This document shows positions 1-5,862 of a DNA stretch of 7,227 nt, one piece after another. The notes under the pieces are model-generated. The model made no database searches. It saw only the letters and a program-made list of their open reading frames with translations, and was not told the DNA's origin. This DNA comes from Clostridia bacterium (lineage in GTDB: Bacteria > Bacillota_A > Clostridia > Christensenellales > Aristaeellaceae): the NCBI GenBank assembly GCA_017481185.1, contig JAFUPO010000081.1, positions 1 to 7,227 on the forward strand, read 5' to 3'. The position numbers and the translations under genes were made by a program. The stretch's first letter is position 1, and the number at the start of each line of letters is the position of its first letter.

Positions 1-1628
1 ATGGAGGCGGTCATGGCCAGCACCATGCCGAAGCAGTGGAACATGGGCACCTGAATCATCATCTTGTCCGCGGTGGACAGGTCCATGCAGTCGCCAATGG
101 CCTTGCCGTTGTTCACCACGTTATAGTGGGTCAGCATAACGCCCTTGGGGAAGCCGGTGGTGCCGGAGGTGTACTGCATATTGCACACGTCATGCTTGTT
201 GATGGCGGCGGCCCGGCGGTAAACAGCCTCCACCGGCACCCGCTCAGACAGGGCCATGGCCTCTTCCCAGGTGTAGCAGCCGGGCTGAGAAGATTCCACC
301 GTAACGATATTGCGCAGGAAGGGCAGCTTGCGCAGGTGCAGAGGGCGGCCCTTTTCGGTGGTAGCCAGTTCAGGGCACAATTCCTTCATAATGGCCACGT
401 AGTCGGAATCCTTGTAGCCGTCCACCATCACCAGGGTATGGGTATCGCTCTGGCGCAGCAGGTACTCCGCTTCGTGGATCTTATAAGCCGTATTCACAGT
501 GACCAGCACCGCGCCGATCTTGGTGGTGGCCCAGAAGGTGATATACCAGGCGGGCACATTGGTAGCCCAGATGGCCACATGATCCCCGGGCTTCACGCCC
601 ATGGCAATGAGGGAGCGGGCAAAGGTATCCACATCATCCCGGAACTGTGAATAGGTGCGGGTATAATCCAGCGTGGTGTAGCGGAAGGCGTACTGATCCG
701 GGAATTCCTCCACCATGCGATCCAGCACCTGGGGGAAGGTCAGGTCGATCAGGGTCTCCTTGGGCCACACATACTTGCCGGTGTGGCGGGCGTTATCCTG
801 GAGGCGATGGCTGCCTACAGCCCCGTCCATAAACTGGGCCATGTAGTTGGCATAATGGGGGAACACGATACCAGCGCTTTCCAATTCAGGAGCGTAGTTC
901 TTGACCCATTCCAGGGAGACATAGCCCTCGTAATTGATGGAGCGCAGCGCGCCCATAAAGCCCTCCACCGGCAGGTCGCCCTCGCCCATCATGCGGTAGA
1001 CCACCTTGCCATCCACCATCAGAGAGTCTTTGATATGGGTGTACTTGATATAAGCGCCCAGGTTTTCCACGGTGGTCTCAGGCGCCTCGCCCATGAAGCG
1101 GTAGGGGTGGTGCATATCCCACAGGGCAGCCACGTTGTCAGAAGCCGCCTGATTGAGAATTTCACGCAGGCGGGCAGTATCCGCATACACGCCGTTGGTT
1201 TCAAGCAACAGGGTGACCTCCGCTTCCTCGGCGGCAGGAATCAGCTCCTTGAGGTTTTTGAGCACGATGGCATCGTCCACCTCACCCTCCATGTAGCCAT
1301 GGCGATCCGCCAGCAGGCGGATATAGGGGGTGTTCAGCTTCTGGGCCAGGGCGATATATTCCATAATTTCAGCCTTGGTGGCCTCCCAGCCTGCTTCCTC
1401 TTTCAGCACGCAGCCGGTGGACAGGCAGGGAATCTCCAAATGCAGGCGCTTCAATTGTGCAATGGTACCATCCAGGTTTTCCTTGCGGAAGGGCCGGGCC
1501 TTGGCGGAAAAAATATCGTTGCCCAGCCCGCGCATCTCGATGCCGTCAAAGTCAAAGTCTTTGGCCATGGCATAAATATCGGTCCAATCAAAGTCCAGGC
1601 AGCCCAGGGTTGAGAAAGACAGTTTCAT
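1..1628 (-). CDS. Sugar-phosphate isomerase/epimerase-like TIM barrel fused to AMP-forming acyl-CoA synthetase (3' end outside window)
   Basis: The frame is open for 542 codons from ATG at 1626-1628 to the window edge; I read every codon and found no stop or frameshift. Residues 1-265 look like a xylose-isomerase-like TIM barrel (start MKLSFSTLG) with a plausible metal-ligand set: E143 (LLLETNG), D171 (WDMHHP), H198 (THIKD) and E240 (SLEW). Residues 266-285 form a linker. From about 286 the protein resembles the N-terminal part of long-chain fatty acid-CoA ligases, with the adenylation P-loop YTSGTTGFPKG at 486-496 and a PMFHCFG motif further on. Such ligases activate a carboxylate as acyl-AMP and then form the CoA thioester. 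About 290 more residues would be expected beyond the window. The ribosome binding site AAGGAGG sits 8 nt before the ATG, and the terminator of a T-box riboswitch lies about 35 nt upstream. No signal peptide or membrane segment is seen, so it is probably cytosolic. The substrates of both domains are unknown; the fusion is certain as a reading frame, its function is not. Confidence 0.88.
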   Translation of the reverse strand, partial: MKLSFSTLGCLDFDWTDIYAMAKDFDFDGIEMRGLGNDIFSAKARPFRKENLDGTIAQLKRLHLEIPCLSTGCVLKEEAGWEATKAEIMEYIALAQKLNTPYIRLLADRHGYMEGEVDDAIVLKNLKELIPAAEEAEVTLLLETNGVYADTARLREILNQAASDNVAALWDMHHPYRFMGEAPETTVENLGAYIKYTHIKDSLMVDGKVVYRMMGEGDLPVEGFMGALRSINYEGYVSLEWVKNYAPELESAGIVFPHYANYMAQFMDGAVGSHRLQDNARHTGKYVWPKETLIDLTFPQVLDRMVEEFPDQYAFRYTTLDYTRTYSQFRDDVDTFARSLIAMGVKPGDHVAIWATNVPAWYITFWATTKIGAVLVTVNTAYKIHEAEYLLRQSDTHTLVMVDGYKDSDYVAIMKELCPELATTEKGRPLHLRKLPFLRNIVTVESSQPGCYTWEEAMALSERVPVEAVYRRAAAINKHDVCNMQYTSGTTGFPKGVMLTHYNVVNNGKAIGDCMDLSTADKMMIQVPMFHCFGMVLAMTAS

Positions 1629-1662
1629 AAGGTTTTCCTCCTTCACATGGGGCCGGAGAATA

Positions 1663-1708
1663 CAAAAACGCTTTCATCTCCGGCAGAATCTGCAAGAGAC
1701 GAAAGCGT
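1663..1708 (-). terminator. Intrinsic terminator of the T-box riboswitch
   Basis: On the minus strand the arm at 1708-1696 (ACGCTTTCGTCTC) pairs over 13 positions, with one G-U pair, with the arm at 1680-1668 (GAGATGAAAGCGT). A small GCAGA/TCTGC hairpin lies within the loop. Five T residues follow directly at 1668-1664. The arm CTC residues overlap the antiterminator, as expected for a transcriptional T-box switch. Confidence 0.93.
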
Positions 1709-1714
1709 AAACTT

Positions 1715-1730
1715 CCGCGGTACCACTCTT
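1715..1730 (-). promoter_or_regulatory. T-box antiterminator core
   Basis: The minus strand reads AAGAGTGGTACCGCGG, close to the consensus AGGGUGGNACCGCG. The UGGU part is the bulge that pairs with the free NCCA end of the tRNA. The flanking AAGAG can pair with CTCTT at 1694-1698. Part of that CTCTT also belongs to the 5' arm of the terminator, so the two structures exclude each other. Confidence 0.93.
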
Positions 1731-1850
1731 GTTGGCTTACCTTAAGATAAGCCCCCTCATGCGCATCCATCAATGCGCTCCCTTGGATAACGGTGGGAAG
1801 CCCGTTCGTGCCTACTGAGGCTATGCCTGTTGGGCCGACCGCTCCGGGGC

Positions 1851-1853
1851 CAG
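1851..1853 (-). other. Candidate T-box specifier codon CUG (Leu)
   Basis: The triplet lies on the 3' side of the stem I internal loop in the context CAA-CTG-G-CCCC, that is, just before one unpaired purine and the lower CCCC/GGGG helix. This is the usual place for the specifier. Shifted readings are AAC (Asn), ACT (Thr) and TGG (Trp). Asn and Trp tRNAs normally carry G73 and would not match the UGGU bulge. Thr (ACU) remains a weaker alternative. Confidence 0.6.
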
Positions 1854-1950
1854 TTGACTACGGCCATCCTGCTGCCTTGCACCGCCCGGCAGCTCTCTGA
1901 AAGGATGGGGAACGCGCCTTTCTCCCCTTCATTGCGTTTGAACAGAATTT

Positions 1951-1979
1951 AGTTTACCAAAGGAAGGGGGCCTTGTCAA
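1951..1979 (-). promoter_or_regulatory. Sigma-A type promoter of the T-box transcript
   Basis: The minus strand has a perfect -35 TTGACA (1974-1979), a 17-nt spacer and a -10 TAAACT (1951-1956). Transcription should start near 1944, just before stem I of the riboswitch. Only about 53 nt separate the -35 from the stop of the preceding gene and no terminator is visible there. Confidence 0.85.
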
Positions 1980-2032
1980 TGGCATGGATTGTACTGATTT
2001 TGTTTTTAAAAGGGAGATTGCTGCATACACGA

Positions 2033-2800
2033 TCAGCGCGATCTTGGCCGTTCAGTCACGGTCTCGTGCAATAGCACCTGCTCAGTACTCTGCAGCTCCA
2101 TTGTAGAATTAGCGTCACAATCATAAAAATAAACGCCGTCTTCCAGCTCATAGGTATGCCTGATCTTTCGGAGCAGCATCATGGCCGCGCCAAAGCCAAG
2201 GGCTATGCTTACAAGCACTTCTCCCCAGGTAAACCAATTGATGCTGTCGGCAAATGTCATTCCAGCTGTTTCCAGCCGTTTCAGCATTTCCTTAACAGCC
2301 TTAGCTTCTTTTTCTTTGATGCCCTCGTCGATTTCTTCAGGCAATTGACGCAGGACGCCCAGTGCCGCAACCATAACGCTTTCCTCCAGCAGTTCCTGGC
2401 CTTTCGCCTCCAGCGCATACCTCCTTCGCCATAAAATCTCCTCCATTTTTCCATAGGTAAAAATCCACACATCGTTGTTCTCTATGTCAAAACGGCAGAA
2501 AAGGCCTGACTGTTCCTCATCGCAGTACACAGCGTGCGTTTTGTAAAAATTCCGCATAAATCTAAAGTCCCCATACCCTGCATGAGGGACGCCGTTCCGC
2601 TCCTCAGAAACGCCGTATCTGTCAACCAGCACAACTACCGTCATCTGGTATTCCTGCTCCACTTGCAGAATCAGTTCCTCCAGCGTTGTCTCCGTCTTCC
2701 AGTTCAATAGGCCGCAATCGTCAAATACGTGCTTCGAATCTGCCGTAGCCGTCAAAGGGAGCAGCAAAGTCAAAAGCAGCAAGCACCATCTCTTTACCAT
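2033..2800 (-). CDS. TPM-domain membrane protein, divergent paralog (copy B)
   Basis: The product is 255 residues. Residues 1-20 form a signal peptide (MVKRW then a Leu-rich core ending TATA), 21-140 match the TPM (TLP18.3/Psb32/MOLO-1) domain of copy A at 3909-4757, 193-211 form a membrane helix, and a 44-residue tail follows. Shared motifs include VFDDCGLL, SGL...D.EN and FTYGKM. Several features of copy A are missing. The D81 position is Arg, the GGFG turn reads THAV, the DDER stretch reads WRRR, and the Gly/Ser-rich C-terminal tail is absent. The start ATG at 2798-2800 is chosen because it overlaps the zinc-ribbon stop as ATGGTAA, exactly as in copy A, and gives a clean signal peptide; a longer frame upstream would lie inside the zinc-ribbon gene. 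Translation is probably coupled, since no strong Shine-Dalgarno is seen. Function is unknown; TPM relatives include a chloroplast acid phosphatase, but this copy may have lost such an activity. Confidence 0.85.
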   Translation of the reverse strand: MVKRWCLLLLTLLLPLTATADSKHVFDDCGLLNWKTETTLEELILQVEQEYQMTVVVLVDRYGVSEERNGVPHAGYGDFRFMRNFYKTHAVYCDEEQSGLFCRFDIENNDVWIFTYGKMEEILWRRRYALEAKGQELLEESVMVAALGVLRQLPEEIDEGIKEKEAKAVKEMLKRLETAGMTFADSINWFTWGEVLVSIALGFGAAMMLLRKIRHTYELEDGVYFYDCDANSTMELQSTEQVLLHETVTERPRSR

Positions 2801-3810
2801 ACCAGCCGTCCCCCCAGGCATCCCAGCGTTGTTATGGCTGCAAAGACGCAGATGCATACAGCATACAGCTTGCACTTGTCTACAGGAAGAATCCCGCAGG
2901 TCTTGGCCGTCTGTCCGTTCACAACATAATGATAAAGCTTTCCCTTGGGCGCCTTATAGGTCACAACCCAGGCAGGCAGCAGCACGAAACGCGGCTTCAT
3001 CTTCATGTTATACGCATAGATCGCGCTGGCGACAACTTCACCTTCATCCTTTGTGGGCAACAGTATATCATGGGCGTATTGCTTCATTTCATCCTGTACG
3101 CTGGCGGTTATTTCTTCGTATCTTACATCCCAGCGCTCTGCCTGGAACCCAGCCAAATAGCTTTCGGAGAAAGGCTCAATTGCGTCAAACCAATAAGGCT
3201 GTACGCCATCCGCCAGAATATCGCTGCGCTTGGCCAATCCGGAGCGCATGATGTTTTTGAAAGCCATCTTCGCTCTTTTGGTTATACTAAAATACCTGAC
3301 AGTGTCTATAATTGTGCTTTGCGTTTTTCTGACAAAAGCTTTTCGAATCTGCCCATTCAGCTGAGCGTCAAACTCAGCGTTAGTTATCCAATAGGGGTAG
3401 TAGACGCCTGTGATTTTTTCGATATGCTCTTTTGCAGAAAAGCCGCCCGGCGTAAACCATCTTTTTCTTGCCCAGTTAATAAAGGCCTGCTGTGCCTGTC
3501 CTCTGGTTATGGAAAAGGGTATTACGCCGTTGGGTTTCCAATCACCGGATAAGCGGCCTTTCAAAACCACCGGACTGTGACAGTAGTAGCAAAAATCTGC
3601 GACCGTCGTTTCGCTGGTAACGATTTCTCCGCCGCAGCCGGGGCAAGCATAGACAACCACCCCGTCATGCTCTTCAGACGCATCCTCCAATCGCTGCATT
3701 TGCTGCTGGTCGAAACAGCCCTGACAATGGAGGCAGACCCATTTTTCCATCTGCGGATCATATTTCAAGCTGCTCCCGCAGTCGGGGCATCTATAAGTGA
3801 TCGATGACAC
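2794..3810 (-). CDS. Double zinc-ribbon protein with C-terminal membrane anchor (copy B)
   Basis: The product is 338 residues. Two zinc ribbons are visible: C8/C11 with C26/C29, and C56/C59 with C74/C77. The core FCYYCHSPVVLKGR follows and a second conserved block (LPAWVVTYKAP, VNGQTAKTCG) lies near 278-306. Residues 314-336 form a hydrophobic helix that ends the protein, so it looks tail-anchored with the zinc ribbons in the cytosol. By eye about half of its residues match the copy A protein at 4751-5761. The start is GTG at 3808-3810. It lies 8 nt after AAGGAG and aligns MSSITYRCP with MAVLTYKCP of copy A. The upstream GTG at 3817-3819 overlaps the ribosome binding site and is less likely. 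Such proteins are often named 'TFIIB-type zinc ribbon' or even helicase-like; no helicase motif is present here. Its role is unknown. Confidence 0.88.
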   Translation of the reverse strand: MSSITYRCPDCGSSLKYDPQMEKWVCLHCQGCFDQQQMQRLEDASEEHDGVVVYACPGCGGEIVTSETTVADFCYYCHSPVVLKGRLSGDWKPNGVIPFSITRGQAQQAFINWARKRWFTPGGFSAKEHIEKITGVYYPYWITNAEFDAQLNGQIRKAFVRKTQSTIIDTVRYFSITKRAKMAFKNIMRSGLAKRSDILADGVQPYWFDAIEPFSESYLAGFQAERWDVRYEEITASVQDEMKQYAHDILLPTKDEGEVVASAIYAYNMKMKPRFVLLPAWVVTYKAPKGKLYHYVVNGQTAKTCGILPVDKCKLYAVCICVFAAITTLGCLGGRLVW

Positions 3811-3847
3811 TATCTGCACTCCTTCTTAGCCGCTTGTAACAATGAGC

Positions 3848-3897
3848 ATCGCCAGCTATGCGGCTGAAGCCTGCGCCCTCAGCTGCTAACTGGCGAT
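3848..3897 (-). repeat. Long imperfect hairpin between the two cassette copies
   Basis: ATCGCCAG (3848-3855) and CTGGCGAT (3890-3897) are perfect 8-bp inverted arms. Within the loop GCTGA (3863-3867) pairs with TCAGC (3879-3883). There is no T run after it on the minus strand, so it is not a standard intrinsic terminator. It may act as an mRNA stability or processing element between the cassettes; this is inference. Confidence 0.6.
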
Positions 3898-3908
3898 TGC
3901 ACGTCATC

Positions 3909-4757
3909 TTAAAACCTTCTGCCGCTGCCGCCCCCGAAGCTGCGCCCGCCGGAGGAATGGATGCGGGTGCCGCCGCTGGGACGGCTGCCGCCCCCGTGGC
4001 CGCCGGAGGTGTTCTTGGGCCTGCGCACAGAGGATACGGTGCTGTTCAGGTACACATCCTCCGAATCCAGCATTTCCACCGCGCTGTTGCCATCCACATT
4101 GTAAGAATAAGCGCCGCCCTTAAGCTTATAGGAGCGGGTAACGCCCATGGCTGTGAGCCCGGCGATAACCAGCCCCACAATGAAAGCGCCTACGATTTCA
4201 CCGCTGGTCAAAGCCTTGTGCCTTGCCGTCAACCGCTGACCGGTAATCACATCGTAGCGATACTGGCCCTCGGGGATGCCCGCCTGCAGATAGCTGTTGG
4301 CCAATTCCAAAGCCTTTGCGGCAGAGCCTGCGTACTCCGCCTCATATAGATAGTTGTAAACCGCGTCCAGCATTTGAGAGAGGCGTTCATCATCCACATA
4401 GTCGCTCATGGCCCCGTAGGTGTATACCGTGGGGATCCGGTTAGACATATCAATGAAATACACAAAGCCCGATTCCTCTTCACCGGCGCCGAAGCCCCCC
4501 TGGGCGTAAAACTGATCCACATAGCGCAAAGAGAGCTTTTCAGCCTCATCATCATCGGAGGAATATTCCACCCCGTCGTCCGTCAGCACCACGAAATCCA
4601 TGGGATAGGTCTGGCGCATCTGAGTAATCTGGGCCTCCAGGGCGGCTTCTTCAATAGCGTTAAACAGGCCGCTGTTGTCAAACACCCGCTGCTCAGCCGC
4701 CAAGGCGGACAGGGGCAGCATTAAAATCAGCAAAAGTGCGCAAAGCTTTTTTACCAT
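3909..4757 (-). CDS. TPM-domain membrane protein with Gly/Ser-rich tail (copy A)
   Basis: The product is 282 residues. Residues 1-20 are a signal peptide (MVKKLCALLLILMLP... ALA, probable cleavage before AEQ). Residues 25-155 are a TPM domain with VFDNSGLF, DFVVLTDDG, RYVDQFY, GGFG, FIDMSNR, TYGAMSDY and DDER. Residues 187-206 are a membrane helix, and the tail from 249 is rich in Gly, Ser and Arg, ending SFGGGSGRRF. The likely topology is TPM domain outside and tail inside the cell. TPM domains occur in chloroplast acid phosphatase TLP18.3 and in bacterial YgcG-type membrane proteins whose tails often end Gly-rich. The start ATG at 4755-4757 overlaps the stop of the zinc-ribbon gene as ATGGTAA. 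A longer frame up to 4823 is rejected because it puts charged residues ahead of the signal peptide. A run of G sits about 8 nt upstream as a weak ribosome binding site, so coupling is likely. The biochemical role is unknown. Confidence 0.9.
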   Translation of the reverse strand: MVKKLCALLLILMLPLSALAAEQRVFDNSGLFNAIEEAALEAQITQMRQTYPMDFVVLTDDGVEYSSDDDEAEKLSLRYVDQFYAQGGFGAGEEESGFVYFIDMSNRIPTVYTYGAMSDYVDDERLSQMLDAVYNYLYEAEYAGSAAKALELANSYLQAGIPEGQYRYDVITGQRLTARHKALTSGEIVGAFIVGLVIAGLTAMGVTRSYKLKGGAYSYNVDGNSAVEMLDSEDVYLNSTVSSVRRPKNTSGGHGGGSRPSGGTRIHSSGGRSFGGGSGRRF

Positions 4758-5761
4758 AACACATACCCCCCAATGCAGCCCAAGAGCGTCACTGCCGCGC
4801 AGATGGCCGCGCCAAAGCCCCAAAGCTTTTGTTTGCTCACCGGCAGCACGCCGCAGGTCTTTTCCGTTTGGCCGTTGACGATATAGTAGTCTATCTTCCC
4901 GCCGGGAGCCTTATAGGTCACCACCCAGGCAGGGAGAAGAATGTACCTATGCTCCATCGCCACATCGGAGATGCTGGTATCGCCCGCAAGGGTCTGATAG
5001 GCGGCCTTGGGGCGGATCAGGTTGCGGGCATAGCCCTCCGCTTCATCCTGTAGGCCCTGGCTGATCCCCTGGGCCTCCACATCCCGCCGCTCCGCCTGGA
5101 AGCCGGAAAGGTAATACTCCGTAAAGGGGCGCACATCGTCTAAGCGATAGGGCTGCACGCCGTCTGCCAGCAAGCGATCCTGCTTATTGAGGGCCGGGCG
5201 CACCAGGTTCTGGAAGGCCATGCGGGCCTTGCGCATCACCCGATAATGCTTGGTGGTGGTGATGATGCGGTCAGCCGTGGTCACGACGGAGGCATTGCTG
5301 CCCTTGCCTTCAAACAGGGCTTCAAACTCCACCCGGGTCACCCAGTAGGGATAATAGACGCCCGTAACCTTATCAATATACTTTTTTGCAGAGAAGCCGG
5401 CGGGGGTGAAGCGCTTCTTGCCCGCCCACTTCAAAAAGGCTTCCTGAGCCTTTTCGCGGGTTACGGTAAAGGGCAAAACCCCATCGGGCTTCCAGTCGCC
5501 GCTGACTCTACCCTTCAATACCACCGGGCTATGGCAATAGTAGCAGAAGGAAGCTGCCGTGGTTTCATCGGTGACCACCTCGCCGCCGCAGTTGGGGCAG
5601 GAATAGACCACCGCGCCCCCTACCTGCTCCGCTTCCTCTTCACGAATCAGCTGCGCCTCGTCAAACAGGCTTTCGCAATGGGCGCAGGCAAACTTGCCGC
5701 TCTGCGGCTCGTAATTCAGAGCGCTGCCGCAGGCTGGACATTTATAGGTAAGAACAGCCAT
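4751..5761 (-). CDS. Double zinc-ribbon protein with C-terminal membrane anchor (copy A)
   Basis: The product is 336 residues and opens the four-gene operon. Zinc ribbon 1 uses C8/C11 and C26/C29, zinc ribbon 2 uses C55/C58 and C73/C76. A charged low-complexity stretch (IREEEAEQ) separates them. The middle (about 85-145) holds GDWKPDGVLPF and TGVYYPYW, which are nearly identical in copy B, and 276-306 holds LPAWVVTYKAP and VNGQTEKTCG. Residues 315-335 form a membrane helix at the extreme C-terminus. The start ATG has AAGGAGGT 7 nt upstream, and a promoter at 5792-5820. It overlaps the TPM gene by 7 nt, which suggests the two proteins work together at the membrane. It resembles zinc-ribbon proteins annotated only by their metal-binding domain; function is not known. 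Zinc binding is a safe inference from the cysteines. Confidence 0.9.
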   Translation of the reverse strand: MAVLTYKCPACGSALNYEPQSGKFACAHCESLFDEAQLIREEEAEQVGGAVVYSCPNCGGEVVTDETTAASFCYYCHSPVVLKGRVSGDWKPDGVLPFTVTREKAQEAFLKWAGKKRFTPAGFSAKKYIDKVTGVYYPYWVTRVEFEALFEGKGSNASVVTTADRIITTTKHYRVMRKARMAFQNLVRPALNKQDRLLADGVQPYRLDDVRPFTEYYLSGFQAERRDVEAQGISQGLQDEAEGYARNLIRPKAAYQTLAGDTSISDVAMEHRYILLPAWVVTYKAPGGKIDYYIVNGQTEKTCGVLPVSKQKLWGFGAAICAAVTLLGCIGGYVLW

Positions 5762-5791
5762 AACGCCGACCTCCTTTTGTCTTCTTTTTTT

Positions 5792-5820
5792 ATTTTACCA
5801 TAATTCACGCTTTCCGTAAA
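5792..5820 (-). promoter_or_regulatory. Sigma-A type promoter of the zinc-ribbon/TPM operon
   Basis: On the minus strand TTTACG (5815-5820) is a 4/6 match to the -35. After a 17-nt spacer comes TAAAAT (5792-5797) as the -10, preceded by TGG, which makes an extended -10. The start point would be near 5785, giving a 5' leader of about 25 nt that carries the AAGGAGGT site. Confidence 0.75.
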
Positions 5821-5862
5821 CCTAAAACCGAGCCAGGCCTCATACCCATAGGCGAGGAGGCG

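Larger units (their letters stand above)
1660..1945 (-). promoter_or_regulatory. T-box riboswitch leader, probably leucine-tRNA responsive
   Basis: A T-box leader binds a specific uncharged tRNA and then lets transcription pass a terminator. Reading the minus strand, stem I spans about 1936 to 1840. Its base pairs CGC with GCG and GGGG with CCCC around a GA-type bulge, a CCATCCT/AGGATGG helix follows (1902-1908 with 1864-1870), and the apical part at 1871-1898 starts with the conserved AGAGAG. A CCGTTATC motif, stem III (GGCTTA/TAAGCC, 1734-1753) and the T-box sequence AAGAGTGGTACCGCGG (1715-1730) follow in the canonical order. The best specifier is CUG at 1851-1853. The bulge reads UGGU, whose variable U would pair with an A73 discriminator, as in bacterial tRNA-Leu. 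The next gene downstream is the TIM barrel/acyl-CoA ligase fusion. The T-box class is nearly certain; the amino acid is an inference. Confidence 0.95.
2033..5761 (-). repeat. Tandem, diverged duplication of a zinc-ribbon/TPM two-gene cassette
   Basis: Copy A covers 3909-5761 and copy B covers 2033-3810. Both have the same gene order, nearly the same protein lengths (336/282 and 338/255 residues) and the same 7-nt ATGGTAA overlap. The first gene is better conserved than the second. No second promoter was recognised in the 98-nt gap, so all four genes are probably one transcript, although the hairpin in the gap may divide it. Confidence 0.85.

Noticed and set aside
36..1613. Two long open frames on the plus strand (36-650 and 783-1613)
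   Set aside because: They lie fully opposite the fusion gene, have His/Gly/Val-rich products typical of antisense frames, and lack ribosome binding sites and recognisable domains.
1588..1773. A 61-codon minus-strand frame across the T-box leader, as a possible leader peptide
   Set aside because: It runs through stem III, the T-box and the terminator and into the fusion gene, and the RNA structure explains this region fully.
1978..2032. A terminator after the four-gene operon
   Set aside because: Only a 4-bp GATC pairing and no hairpin followed by a T run is visible, so read-through into the T-box is possible.
2929..3552. A 207-codon plus-strand frame
   Set aside because: It is antisense to the zinc-ribbon copy B gene, whose cysteine motifs and similarity to copy A prove the minus-strand reading.
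2794..5761. Helicase or RNA polymerase subunit identity for the zinc-ribbon proteins
   Set aside because: Only the zinc ribbons resemble those proteins. No Walker motifs or polymerase signatures are present and both proteins end in a membrane helix.
5819..5850. A possible sigma-E or sigma-K promoter for sigK, with CATACCCATA at 5841-5850
   Set aside because: The CATAC part fits a sigma-E -10, but no matching -35 is seen 14-15 nt upstream, the CATAnnnTA form of sigma-K is one base off, and the start site would fall on the ribosome binding site.
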